From contig CAKRNE010000003.1 in the NCBI GenBank assembly GCA_934365945.1, positions 178,262-242,261 on the forward strand: a DNA stretch of 64,000 bases, read 5' to 3'. Source of the DNA: an uncultured Agathobacter sp. GTDB taxonomy: Bacteria; Bacillota; Clostridia; Lachnospirales; Lachnospiraceae. Under the pieces are notes generated by a model. That model was given only the letters and a program-made list of their open reading frames with translations, was not told the DNA's origin and did no database searches. Positions within the stretch are counted from its first letter, which is position 1. Each line of letters opens with the position of its first letter. Below are positions 7,134-16,831 of the stretch, piece after piece. Both the position numbers and the translations under genes were made by a program.

Positions 7134-9236
7134 CTAATTTACATTAATCTCTAAATCAAACTTCTTTTCAATAGCCTTTAAATACTTCTCATTATTTCCT
7201 GAAGCGACAAGCATAGGCGCATACGCATCTCTTCCACTAACGTGAAGCATAAACGGAAAATCTTTAAAATGTCCCATATAATCGGAAACAAAATCTTTAA
7301 TTCCGCTTTGTACAGCTTTAATTCCCTCCTGATTTGCATCATATTTTCCATACTGCAATGTAACATCAATATCTTTCAAATAAACATCATCACTATCTTT
7401 TCTTGCAACATTTCCCAGTTTAAAGCCACTAAACTGTGGAGTAGGTGATGAAAGTAAAAGTTCCCAAAAAACGTTGTAATCTTTATTTAGATCATGCTTC
7501 TTAAGTAAATCTCTGTTATGACTTTGTGAATAAAGATACGCAACCAACTTTCCACTCTGCAAAAATGGTTCAGAAGCGTCCGGTTCTGCATTATATATAG
7601 TATTTGTACCTGCTATTAATCCTGTCAAAGTGCAAGGAATTTTCCAAACGTCCTCTACCAAATGTGAAAGTGCCATTGCTCCAGACCCAGCCCAACCAAT
7701 ATCTACAGCCACAGCCTTATGTGTTCCGTTTAAAATTTCACTGTAGTATTTCTTTGCTGCCACATTTTGTGAACTATACACATTAATTACTTTGTCCCAT
7801 TTTGCCTCAATAAAACATCGAAGTAAATGTGCATTCTTATCTGTAATTTCATCTTCCGGTCTTAAATCAATAAATGCAACATTATGATCAATATCATCTT
7901 TTTTTAGCCAGATTTCTTTCCACTCTTTCAATTCCTCTGCCAAAAAGTCAAGTTGCATAGATTTAAGTATATCGGTGAGTGTATAACCTTGATTTATCTT
8001 ATGATATAAAAATCTTCTAAAATAATCATGTTTATCCTCATCTGCCATCTGTATAGTCGCGGCTTTCCTCGACCAATAAACGTATTTTGTAACATCCTCC
8101 GGATACATAACATCATATATCTGCTTTAATATATCTCCATCACGAGATAAAAACAGTAGTATATCCACTTTGTTTTGTATACAATAAGTATGAATAAAAT
8201 CACAATACCCTAGCACAAACAAACCACCATATATATATCCATACTCATACTCCATTGATTTCGATTCAGTACCATTATACATCTTATTACTAATTAACGC
8301 ACGATATGCACTACCCACAAGATACGACATATCAAACGGTCGATACAAGAGCATATTTTTATTTACATTTGGATATTGACATGTGGCAAAACCATTTTTT
8401 TGTGCCATTACCTTATCACTATGAGGATTGTCACCAACATGAATTATTTTTTTGTTTGGATAATCTTTCTTTACAAGCTCAAATAATGTACCTGATGCCT
8501 TATTCTTTCCATACTCACAGGAAACGTACAACTTATCATATCCTGTATATCCATTTTTATATAGCATTTCTTCAATTACCGATTTTGGCAAATACATATC
8601 TGAAACAACAATAATCGGTATATCACGTTTTTTTAATTCATTCCATACCTGAAGCATAAAAGGATTGGCGTAACAAAGCAGAAGTTCTGTATCAATTTCA
8701 AGTTTTGCCCCATCCTTTGCCATACTACCCACATCATTTTCAACCTCTTTCCAAATATCATACAGATTAACCTCCATATGTTTATTTTTCAAATGGCATT
8801 TCATTCGAGCACTCCATTCAGCCCATTGACGTATGTTTTTAAAGTCAACAATCCCTAACTTTTCTCCTATGAGATAAAATACATCTGTCGGTTGTGCAAA
8901 CGGTCTAAAAATAAGTGTATCAAAAATATCAAATGAAATAATTTCATATTTTTCCAGCTTTTCTATATACCTATCTACCCTTAAATTTTCATTTTCCTGT
9001 AGGTATGCGACTGATTCAGATTCCTTACAATTTATGTTTTTCGACTCATAATATTCCAATCCAGGTTTTCTGTCAAGAGAATGACAAAACAAAACATAAT
9101 ACGCAAAATTAAGCCAAATCAGATACAACCATGATAAATATTTTTTCCCTTGAGTAGAACCATCATGCATTTTATGATATCTATATGATATTCCTCTATG
9201 TTTATTTACTAAGAAATTATACGCTTTTTGTCTCAT
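7134..9236 (-). CDS. COG5610-like protein: HAD hydrolase domain plus large C-terminal domain
   Basis: The 700-residue protein has a HAD domain at about 95-290: motif I SFDIFDTLIF (Asp about 103), motif II VVSDMYLP, and motif IV HVGDNPHSD. Thereafter comes a second domain (about 320-690) marked by LLFLSRDGDILKQIYD, VYWSRKAA and AVDIGWAGSG. The same second domain occurs alone in the protein at 23076-24389. COG5610-type proteins are regular members of surface polysaccharide loci, but their reaction is not established as far as I know. An AAAGAGG ribosome binding site precedes the ATG at 9236. No signal peptide is visible, so it is probably cytosolic, with a role in modifying sugar or polyol phosphates (inference). 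Confidence 0.8.
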   Translation of the reverse strand: MRQKAYNFLVNKHRGISYRYHKMHDGSTQGKKYLSWLYLIWLNFAYYVLFCHSLDRKPGLEYYESKNINCKESESVAYLQENENLRVDRYIEKLEKYEIISFDIFDTLIFRPFAQPTDVFYLIGEKLGIVDFKNIRQWAEWSARMKCHLKNKHMEVNLYDIWKEVENDVGSMAKDGAKLEIDTELLLCYANPFMLQVWNELKKRDIPIIVVSDMYLPKSVIEEMLYKNGYTGYDKLYVSCEYGKNKASGTLFELVKKDYPNKKIIHVGDNPHSDKVMAQKNGFATCQYPNVNKNMLLYRPFDMSYLVGSAYRALISNKMYNGTESKSMEYEYGYIYGGLFVLGYCDFIHTYCIQNKVDILLFLSRDGDILKQIYDVMYPEDVTKYVYWSRKAATIQMADEDKHDYFRRFLYHKINQGYTLTDILKSMQLDFLAEELKEWKEIWLKKDDIDHNVAFIDLRPEDEITDKNAHLLRCFIEAKWDKVINVYSSQNVAAKKYYSEILNGTHKAVAVDIGWAGSGAMALSHLVEDVWKIPCTLTGLIAGTNTIYNAEPDASEPFLQSGKLVAYLYSQSHNRDLLKKHDLNKDYNVFWELLLSSPTPQFSGFKLGNVARKDSDDVYLKDIDVTLQYGKYDANQEGIKAVQSGIKDFVSDYMGHFKDFPFMLHVSGRDAYAPMLVASGNNEKYLKAIEKKFDLEINVN

Positions 9237-9260
9237 AAACCTCTTTCCATATTCACAATA

Positions 9261-9815
9261 TTAAATATATAATATTTCTTTTCCTTTAATGTCAAAATAA
9301 CTCAAATAACATTTTTCATCATAACTTATACATCTGACTGTATATATATATGTCTGTCCTAAAAAAACTGTATCATCAATAAATTCTGTACCTGTCACAC
9401 ATACAATAGGTTGCCATTTTTGTCCCTTTTGCTTTCTAAACACCCTATATCTGGTCACTTTTGACGCCCCTACTGGTGCTATCCATTTTACACAAACACC
9501 ATTATTGACCTTTTTCACACTATCTAACTGCGGTGTTGCAATATCATATATCAATACCTTGCCATTAGATGTTAGCTTGCCATATATTTTTTTTGACTTT
9601 ACACAGTGTATCTGTCCTAATTCATCATATAAAAAATATAAAATCTTGTAGACAATCTCTGCGCCATTATATATTTCCGGTACAGTTACAGTTGTTATAT
9701 CTGTGTTTTCTATTCTTACGATTTCTTTCCAGCCATCATCGGTCAATCTGTATACAAAATATCCATCAACATCTTCTTTTTCCCACTTTAACTTTACTTT
9801 TCCTTTTATTCTCAT
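9261..9815 (-). CDS. Small cytosolic protein with two FN3-like modules
   Basis: The 184-residue protein has no signal peptide and no membrane segment. It seems to be two FN3-like beta-sandwich modules: residues 1-85 (VKLKWEKEDVDGYFVYR, then WKEIV) and 95-180 (GVCVKWIAPVGASKVTRYRV, then WQPIV, then YIYTVRCIS). It sits between the DUF6270-like gene and the COG5610-like gene. A likely promoter lies 70 bases upstream. FN3 modules without an export signal are odd in bacteria. It may be a scaffold or a binding subunit for enzymes of the locus, or it may leave the cell by a non-classical path. Function unknown. Confidence 0.65.
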   Translation of the reverse strand: MRIKGKVKLKWEKEDVDGYFVYRLTDDGWKEIVRIENTDITTVTVPEIYNGAEIVYKILYFLYDELGQIHCVKSKKIYGKLTSNGKVLIYDIATPQLDSVKKVNNGVCVKWIAPVGASKVTRYRVFRKQKGQKWQPIVCVTGTEFIDDTVFLGQTYIYTVRCISYDEKCYLSYFDIKGKEILYI

Positions 9816-9881
9816 ATATCCTTACCTTATCCATTGTAATTAATAGGCAATATTTTTACCTATATTACTCAAACACATTAC

Positions 9882-9910
9882 AGTATACACATATTTAATA
9901 AATTTTACAA
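9882..9910 (-). promoter_or_regulatory. Probable internal promoter in the polysaccharide locus
   Basis: TTGTAA (9905-9910) and TATACT (9882-9887) with 17 bases between them, on the minus strand, in the 194-base AT-rich gap before the FN3-like gene. The rest of this gap holds only an AT-only inverted repeat near 9970-10000 and nothing else I can support. Confidence 0.45.
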
Positions 9911-10009
9911 CATTTTTATCAATATAGTTTATAGATGTTCCATCTTTGATTATTTTTCAAATACAAGACTAATACTATTTATTTTCTATAAAAATAAATA
10001 ATCGATATG

Positions 10010-11269
10010 TTATATTTTTTTCATACAAATGTTGGAAATTAATATTCCATCTGCTTGTACATGTGGCGCAATTCTTACAAACTTAACTTTTGGGTCAATT
10101 GTTACAGAAAACTCATATTCTCTATTCGGTCTATATTCATTTGACTGAATGCTTATTTTCTTATCAAAGCATGCATCTTTATATGACTTAAGTATTCCTT
10201 TTTTAAACCCTAAAATTGCAAAAAGATATATTTTATCATTTGTTTTTAATACATTTTTACTTATAATAAAATGAAAAGAAAGCCTAAACTTTTTTTCTCC
10301 ATTATTATCAATTTCAATAGGGTCTGACCATAGATATTTCCACTTACAACTTTCGGATAATAACGATTTCACCCAATATTTATCATTTATATATATTATA
10401 TCCCAATTTCCCTTTATTCTAGACCAAAACTTAAATCCTTGTTCAAAATCAGAATTTCGTACAAGATTACTTTCTTCCATTTTTATAATCATATTGTTAC
10501 ATTCTTTTTTAGAACAAAATTCAACAAGCTTCTTAAATGCATCGTCATAATATTCCTGATGAAAATGAACAAGTTCTACCGAGCCAGCATAAATATAGTT
10601 TCTATTCAAAGTATATTCCTTGTCATATGAAACAACAAATAATCCATATTTATCTTTAGCATATTCATCCATTTTATTCCACAATCCATTAACCTTATTA
10701 ATATCAAAATTTTCAATCTGTATTCCATCAAATTTTCCATCTAATGTAGTAAATGTATTTGAACCTTTAACACCATTAACAATTATAACTGAATTAGGGC
10801 AGTTTCTCTTTATATAATCCATAAATAAATCAAAATAATTGCACCATATTTCAAAATACTCCTCTGAATTCTTATCATATCTATACAATTTATATTCTTC
10901 GCTATATGGCAATATGTTTTTCTTAATCAATCTTCCAAATGACCATCCACCATAATAGCCCTTCATATAACTATAAGTTCCATAAAACGCGTCCGCATAA
11001 AAATCTATCAATATAAAATCAGATTGATTCAATTTTATAGTTTGAAGTATTGTTTTCGCATTTTCTGAATATACAGTTTCAAACTTAACCGGATTAAAAT
11101 TTTTTTCCAATACTTCCAAATCATAATCCATTGGTTTACTCACAATAGAAGGAATCGTTGTTCTCGCATAATATGCTTTTACTTGAAAAAATTCTTTCCA
11201 ATCTGGTATAAATTTAGAATTAAACAAATCTCTTGATACACAAGATCCAATTATTGAAATCGTATTCAT
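10010..11269 (-). CDS. DUF6270-like protein with C-terminal carbohydrate-binding-like region
   Basis: The 419-residue protein begins MNTISIIGSCVSRDLFNSKF; the GSCVSRD segment after a short beta strand is typical of the DUF6270 family found in surface polymer loci. Residues 40-270 include LIDFYADAFYG and a late VHFHQEYYDDAF segment. The order of an early Gly-Ser and a late His is reminiscent of SGNH/GDSL esterases, so an acyl transfer or hydrolysis on a sugar is possible; this is inference only. Residues about 280-419 start with LVRNSDFEQGFKFW, as in beta-sandwich carbohydrate-binding modules. There is no signal peptide. The gene sits between the beta-helix gene and the FN3-like gene, in an AT-rich stretch. 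Confidence 0.7.
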   Translation of the reverse strand: MNTISIIGSCVSRDLFNSKFIPDWKEFFQVKAYYARTTIPSIVSKPMDYDLEVLEKNFNPVKFETVYSENAKTILQTIKLNQSDFILIDFYADAFYGTYSYMKGYYGGWSFGRLIKKNILPYSEEYKLYRYDKNSEEYFEIWCNYFDLFMDYIKRNCPNSVIIVNGVKGSNTFTTLDGKFDGIQIENFDINKVNGLWNKMDEYAKDKYGLFVVSYDKEYTLNRNYIYAGSVELVHFHQEYYDDAFKKLVEFCSKKECNNMIIKMEESNLVRNSDFEQGFKFWSRIKGNWDIIYINDKYWVKSLLSESCKWKYLWSDPIEIDNNGEKKFRLSFHFIISKNVLKTNDKIYLFAILGFKKGILKSYKDACFDKKISIQSNEYRPNREYEFSVTIDPKVKFVRIAPHVQADGILISNICMKKI

Positions 11270-11325
11270 ATTAATTCTCTCATTCTTTCTTATCTATCAA
11301 ATACTATAAAATAACTACACTATAT

Positions 11326-13467
11326 CTACTTAATTTTTTTTAAAGATGTAATAGCCCCTTTTTGCACATATATCTGATAAGCTCCATTATCAGACGAAGT
11401 ACTGTTTGTATATCTACTTAATGTGCTGGCTGCATATATTGCAAGTCCATGTTTTTTATTAGATTGTATGGTTGTATTTGTGATTTTTTCAACTTTTCCT
11501 TTCGAAGTTATCTCTATTCCATTAACGTCATTATTTGTTATCGTACATCCATCTATTTTTTTTGCTTTAGCACCATTTCCCGTCACTCTTATTCCATCTT
11601 TATTATTAGAATCTGATACAAGATTTAAAACAGCAATAACTGATTTTTTTCCACAATACAAACCATATCCAGAATTATTTGAAGTTTCACATCTTTGTAT
11701 ATTAACACTTGAAACTGACTGAACATGTATACCGCTTGAAGCATTGTTTTTAAATGTACAATCACTAACTAATTTAACCTTTGAATTCTCACTAATTGAT
11801 AAACCAATATCTTTGTTTTCAATAACATCGCAATCAGTTATATAATCAGACGAGCTGTGTCCACAAATCAAAACAGCTGTATATTTATTTCCACTTACTA
11901 AGTTTCTTTTACCATTACCACTTTTTTTTATGTTTATTTTTCCATATGGATGTGAAGTTATTCCATGATCTCCATTATTCTTCGAAACACATCCGTAAAC
12001 TGCAATACGGCTAATTAAGCTACCATCATTTTCACCAGCAGCATTAATGCCACTACCATGATTCTGATTTGTAGTTACCTCTGTTAATGAAAGGCTCGCA
12101 CCACAATAAGCTGAGACACCTGCGCTTATACTATCATCATCTTCTCGTTCATCTGGTCTCGTTCCATTTCCATTATATTGTCCACCATTTACATATGTTT
12201 TTGTTGTTTCACCAGTTCCGACCAAGCCTCCCCAGTAATTGCTATTAGCCTGCGATTGATTAACCTTTGCTATACTGTGATCAATATATATACCATGTGC
12301 CCCATTTTCATCATATTTTCCAAAGCTAATCTTTACCAAATTTGAACCTATTGCTCTCAACCCACATTTTTTGTTTTTGCAACTTTCAACCTGATTGCTG
12401 GTTACAGTTCCTGATTCATCAATATTAATTCCATAATCACTGTTTGACAGAAACTTATCCTGATATAACGATACTAGATTACAGTCATATATATTAATAC
12501 CCACACCCAAATTTGCTTCAATGTTTGAGGTTTTTATTCGCACATCTGGACAAGAGCGCAAATAAATACCTGTTGACTTATTAGAACTAATCTCAGAATT
12601 TTTCATATAAATTCCATTCGAATTATTATTCTTTTGTACATTCTCCAACCTGACACCAAATGATTTGTTTTTAGCTGCAGTCACTGCATTCAAAATCACA
12701 TCGCTACTGTCTTGAATTGAAATACCATTTTCAGAATTTGATTTTGCTTTAAATTTATAAATAGTCACACTATTCTTGCAATTTGATGCTAAAATACCAC
12801 TTTTACCATTTGTATAGGCATAACTTCTATTGATGGCAAGTGCACACTGCGTATCTTTTATACGTATTCCAAATTCTCCATTATTGTCAAAATTGCAGTG
12901 ATCCATATATACCTTCAAAGAGTCATTACAATCACTAACAAGTATTCCTGATAGATTGTTATTTTTTGAAACAACGTATTTTAAATTCAAATCACCGGTA
13001 CAGCCTTTTACCCTTATTCCAATATCAGAACTGTTTTGAACATTAAGACTATTAAGTGACAAGTCATTAACATTTCCATAAAATCTAAATACAGGATTAC
13101 TATTTCCATTTCCATCCCAAATTCCACCATTTATGGTAACATTTTCAGGTGTATATCCATTAGGAGTATATAAAATAGGATTAGCTGCGTCAGTTTTTAG
13201 TTTTATAACAGCATCTGTAGCGTTAATAACCAAATCTTTAACATTCCCAATCTTTATACCATTACAAGTATACTCTCCCTGTGGAATTACAATATCCGTA
13301 TACTGATTTACCGCGTCTTGTAATTCCATTGTTATATCCTGACCACTACTAACATTTAAAACAACTTTCGTTCCATCATCCGCATAGATTTCCTTTGTTT
13401 CTATCATAACCATCAGAAATACAAATGTAAATAATACTTTCTTTATGTATAGATTAAATTTTTTCAT
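11326..13467 (-). CDS. Secreted right-handed parallel beta-helix protein
   Basis: The 713-residue protein has a signal peptide (about 1-29, ending IYADD) and then a long chain of 22-25-residue turns rich in Asn, Ser and Gly. Typical turns read NGIYMKNSEISSNKSTGIYL or NSGYGLYCGKKS. This is the pectate-lyase / NosD-like parallel beta-helix fold. There is no LPxTG motif, SLH domain or C-terminal membrane anchor. It ends KGAITSLKKIK. The fold is used by polysaccharide lyases, epimerases and hydrolases, and by non-enzymatic adhesins. I see no clear catalytic set. A GGGAGG ribosome binding site precedes the start. Its place inside the export locus suggests that it trims or binds the exported polymer (inference). 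Confidence 0.85.
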   Translation of the reverse strand: MKKFNLYIKKVLFTFVFLMVMIETKEIYADDGTKVVLNVSSGQDITMELQDAVNQYTDIVIPQGEYTCNGIKIGNVKDLVINATDAVIKLKTDAANPILYTPNGYTPENVTINGGIWDGNGNSNPVFRFYGNVNDLSLNSLNVQNSSDIGIRVKGCTGDLNLKYVVSKNNNLSGILVSDCNDSLKVYMDHCNFDNNGEFGIRIKDTQCALAINRSYAYTNGKSGILASNCKNSVTIYKFKAKSNSENGISIQDSSDVILNAVTAAKNKSFGVRLENVQKNNNSNGIYMKNSEISSNKSTGIYLRSCPDVRIKTSNIEANLGVGINIYDCNLVSLYQDKFLSNSDYGINIDESGTVTSNQVESCKNKKCGLRAIGSNLVKISFGKYDENGAHGIYIDHSIAKVNQSQANSNYWGGLVGTGETTKTYVNGGQYNGNGTRPDEREDDDSISAGVSAYCGASLSLTEVTTNQNHGSGINAAGENDGSLISRIAVYGCVSKNNGDHGITSHPYGKINIKKSGNGKRNLVSGNKYTAVLICGHSSSDYITDCDVIENKDIGLSISENSKVKLVSDCTFKNNASSGIHVQSVSSVNIQRCETSNNSGYGLYCGKKSVIAVLNLVSDSNNKDGIRVTGNGAKAKKIDGCTITNNDVNGIEITSKGKVEKITNTTIQSNKKHGLAIYAASTLSRYTNSTSSDNGAYQIYVQKGAITSLKKIK

Positions 13468-13503
13468 TATATTATACCTCCCTAATACACTCTTGCAAAT
13501 AAT

Positions 13504-16500
13504 TTACCACTGTTTTCTCTGTATTGCATTCCAAATTCTTTCACTGTTATTATCATCTACATAAGCGAAATACTTTCCATGCTGTTTCTTATATTTTTCC
13601 TTCATAGTAAAACCATTGTGTATATATTCAACAATAAGTTCCATAAGCTCATCCGGATTTATAGCACGCTCACCGAACAAATCATTCTTCATATCCATAT
13701 AAAAGCCTAATGTCTTGCTCGCATCTTCAATATCAAAATGATAAAACAATACAGGTTTTTTCATATAATAAACATCCCATGCAACACTGGAAAAATCTGT
13801 AATCAAAAGATTGCATTGCATCATCAATTCATTTAAAGGCTCTTCACCAAACGGTATAAGCCTGATATTATCTGAAACAACAGAGAACTCAGTGATAAAC
13901 TTTCTAAACTTAGGATGTAGATAAAAATTCAATGTAACATCATACTCTTTTAATATCTCATCGAGTTTTGGATTATTAAGTAATGCCATATAATTTTTAC
14001 AATAATCACTTTCTGCAAAAATATCATTTTCTGCATCATCCAGCCATGTTCGCCAGGTAGGCATCATCAAAATTTCTCTGTGACCTTCTGATTTATCATG
14101 TAATACATCCCATCTTGCAAAACCTGTAATCGGTACTTCATCTTCAGGATATCCCAAATAATTGTGTATAATATCATGTTCAAACTGAGATGTTGTAATA
14201 AAATACTCACATCCCACATTTGTACCTCTCTCAAAATGACCTCTCTTAAAGGCCGTTACACCATGCTGCAAAAATACAAGTTTCTTTTTATATGTTGCTG
14301 CTTTAATTTCACTTCCCATTGAACGCCATACATATGCATGTCCCTTTGTATCTGTACTTATCAATAAATGAGAAGCAAGCAGATAAATCATATGCCTGAT
14401 TGAGAGATACTTTACAACATTTTTCCTATATGGTTTAAGCTTATTCCAATCAGATGCATGTGGATCCAATACATAATACATCTCCCCTGGAAATGTCTTT
14501 TCAACATTTGAATCCATACAATATTTAAAGAAAAAATATCCATTATCCTGTGCCATAACACAATACTTTTCAAATACAAGATATATATTTCTATTATCCC
14601 AGTAATTTTTAAATAAGTTATAGATCTTTATTGCAATTCTTTCTTTAAGTCTGAAATTCCAATGATCCTGCGGACAGGTTTCTCTATGCATCAGTGCCAC
14701 TGAGCTATTTGCTGTTGCATATGGGAACAAAATACTATTATCATTCGGATATGTTCTGTCTACAAAAACGCCCCTGTATTTGCTTAAGAATTTCTTGTTA
14801 TTTGAGTGGCATGACACTGTATATATTTTGCCATCTTTTTCAAATGCACATCGAATATCCCAGTAGAGCATTCTAAGATAGTATTCTTTCAAATTAATCT
14901 CAGTTGTCATAACATAACTATCTTTTTCTTTAACAAATGTCTTGTAAGGAATAAGATATGTCTCTGCATCGTCTTCTTTTTCTTTTCTATATTCAAGAAG
15001 AACGCCTTTATATTCTCCTCCACAATCTCTGCAACGCATTTTTACGATTAAAATATCATTTTTAATCCGAACATCCAAAAGCTCGTTAGTAAATTGTGAT
15101 CGATATTCCTCACCCGGTCTAACAAATTTCAGACTAAGTGTTTGATTGCCTCCATAGTACGGAATTGCAACCATTCTGATTCCACATATAAATTGTTCAC
15201 CTACTGAATTGCAATATAATCGTCGTATGTCATAAATCGGTCCTTCTTTAGCTGTAGTATCCAGATCAAACTGTTTTAACTGTGTCAAATATATGCCTTT
15301 AGACGTTCTGATTGCAAGAGTGATTCTAACCCATATTGATTTCACAGGCTTTAATATTTTTCCGGACTTATATATATCAGGAGCCTCAAGCTTAAATTTC
15401 TTTACCCATCCATCACATACTTCCAACTGCTGTGTTGCAATAATTCCAAGACCCTGAGTATGGAACATTACAAGACGTGCTTCCTTTACATCTCCCATCT
15501 TTTGACATGGCTCAATCCATACACTACCATCATTTTCCTGAACAAATCTGGCATACATTCTTCCTGTTGGACCAACATCTTCAGACAGAAATTCATCTAA
15601 TGTATATTCTTCACCCTTCGGTATAAATGCCGAACAATTCTGTATATTTTTCTTATTGAGTGCATTTCTTGAAAATCTTCTATCAATAATAAGTTGATCC
15701 TTGTCACAATCAACCACAATATGCGTTCTTGTATCATCAGCATCGTAAATTTTCATTCCAAATAACGAAGAAGACAACCTATCTCTATTACTTCTTACTA
15801 CAAAAGGAAGTGCTTCTTTTTTTTGATTATTTTCCAGATTAAGTAGCAATTTCCATTGTTCTACTGATATCAGATTTTTTTGTGTATTTATGTAAAATAC
15901 TCCTGTCACTGTATCATCATCGTTATCTATAATATCTGGTTCACAATCAAGCTGTATACATTCTTTAAAACACAATCTCTCATCATATACCACTGCCGAA
16001 ACCGATGAAAAATTGCCTGCACACTTTTCCCATTCTGCTGTAATTTTAAGTTTTTTATCATCTGTAAACTCTGCATCAGTAATTTCAACTGCCTTATAAT
16101 TCTCTGCCTGAATCAATGGAGCATGATACAATATACCTGAATGTTTCCAGACAAGTTCATATTCATTATCGACATCTTCTAAATTAACAGAAAAAGTCAT
16201 ATAGATATACTTTTCGTCTTCCTCAATACAGTCATATTCAAGCGTATCATTTATATCACTTGTGCTTTTAGAATATATTCCCACATAATTTCCGTCTATT
16301 TTTTTGCATTTTACGAATAAATAAGCCTTATTATCCGCTTCTTTTTTTAAGACAATTTCATTTCTTAACTGTTTGGAATAAATATCCTCTTTATTTACAA
16401 AATCAATAGATAATGTACCATCTAGTTTATAATATGGCAAAAATACCTTATTGGATATATTACTATCAATGGGTCTGCCAAAAAGCGTACGTCTGTCATA

Positions 16501-16812
16501 TATTTCATCTGTAAAAATATTCGAAACTGCAACACTATTATTTTTCAAAGAATATATTATTGCCGCTTCGCCCGTCCCCTGTTCAATGCAAAACACGACT
16601 GATTTACTAACTATTTTTTCTAATTGTGTAATTGGGAAATGAAACAACAAAGAATCTTTTTTTTCATAATCACATGTCAGTTCAGTTAGTTTATTTTCAG
16701 AATTAATCACACAAAGCCTGACATTCTTTAACTCGTTTACTTCATTGCTTACCCTTATATATATTTCATTACAACTACATCCAGCAAAAGATGCTTCAAA
16801 ACTTTTTTCCAT
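13504..16812 (-). CDS. Large CDP-glycerol glycerophosphotransferase-type polymerase
   Basis: The 1102-residue protein has a long N-terminal part (1-690) made of beta-rich segments and a C-terminal TagF/TagB-like transferase domain (about 690-1100). Key motifs are FLQHGVTAFKRGHF with the catalytic-type His, NFYLHPKFR, and ITDFSSVAWDVYYMKKPVLF, which matches the CDP-binding end of the family. Enzymes of this class add glycerol-phosphate or ribitol-phosphate units from CDP-polyols to lipid-linked acceptors on the inner membrane face. The N-terminal half is much longer than in TagF of Bacillus and may bind the growing chain. The GT8-like gene lies 19 bases upstream, so co-transcription is expected. 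Polyol type is not decidable from sequence. Confidence 0.88.
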   Translation of the reverse strand: MEKSFEASFAGCSCNEIYIRVSNEVNELKNVRLCVINSENKLTELTCDYEKKDSLLFHFPITQLEKIVSKSVVFCIEQGTGEAAIIYSLKNNSVAVSNIFTDEIYDRRTLFGRPIDSNISNKVFLPYYKLDGTLSIDFVNKEDIYSKQLRNEIVLKKEADNKAYLFVKCKKIDGNYVGIYSKSTSDINDTLEYDCIEEDEKYIYMTFSVNLEDVDNEYELVWKHSGILYHAPLIQAENYKAVEITDAEFTDDKKLKITAEWEKCAGNFSSVSAVVYDERLCFKECIQLDCEPDIIDNDDDTVTGVFYINTQKNLISVEQWKLLLNLENNQKKEALPFVVRSNRDRLSSSLFGMKIYDADDTRTHIVVDCDKDQLIIDRRFSRNALNKKNIQNCSAFIPKGEEYTLDEFLSEDVGPTGRMYARFVQENDGSVWIEPCQKMGDVKEARLVMFHTQGLGIIATQQLEVCDGWVKKFKLEAPDIYKSGKILKPVKSIWVRITLAIRTSKGIYLTQLKQFDLDTTAKEGPIYDIRRLYCNSVGEQFICGIRMVAIPYYGGNQTLSLKFVRPGEEYRSQFTNELLDVRIKNDILIVKMRCRDCGGEYKGVLLEYRKEKEDDAETYLIPYKTFVKEKDSYVMTTEINLKEYYLRMLYWDIRCAFEKDGKIYTVSCHSNNKKFLSKYRGVFVDRTYPNDNSILFPYATANSSVALMHRETCPQDHWNFRLKERIAIKIYNLFKNYWDNRNIYLVFEKYCVMAQDNGYFFFKYCMDSNVEKTFPGEMYYVLDPHASDWNKLKPYRKNVVKYLSIRHMIYLLASHLLISTDTKGHAYVWRSMGSEIKAATYKKKLVFLQHGVTAFKRGHFERGTNVGCEYFITTSQFEHDIIHNYLGYPEDEVPITGFARWDVLHDKSEGHREILMMPTWRTWLDDAENDIFAESDYCKNYMALLNNPKLDEILKEYDVTLNFYLHPKFRKFITEFSVVSDNIRLIPFGEEPLNELMMQCNLLITDFSSVAWDVYYMKKPVLFYHFDIEDASKTLGFYMDMKNDLFGERAINPDELMELIVEYIHNGFTMKEKYKKQHGKYFAYVDDNNSERIWNAIQRKQW

Positions 16813-16831
16813 TTTTCTTACTCCTGTACTT

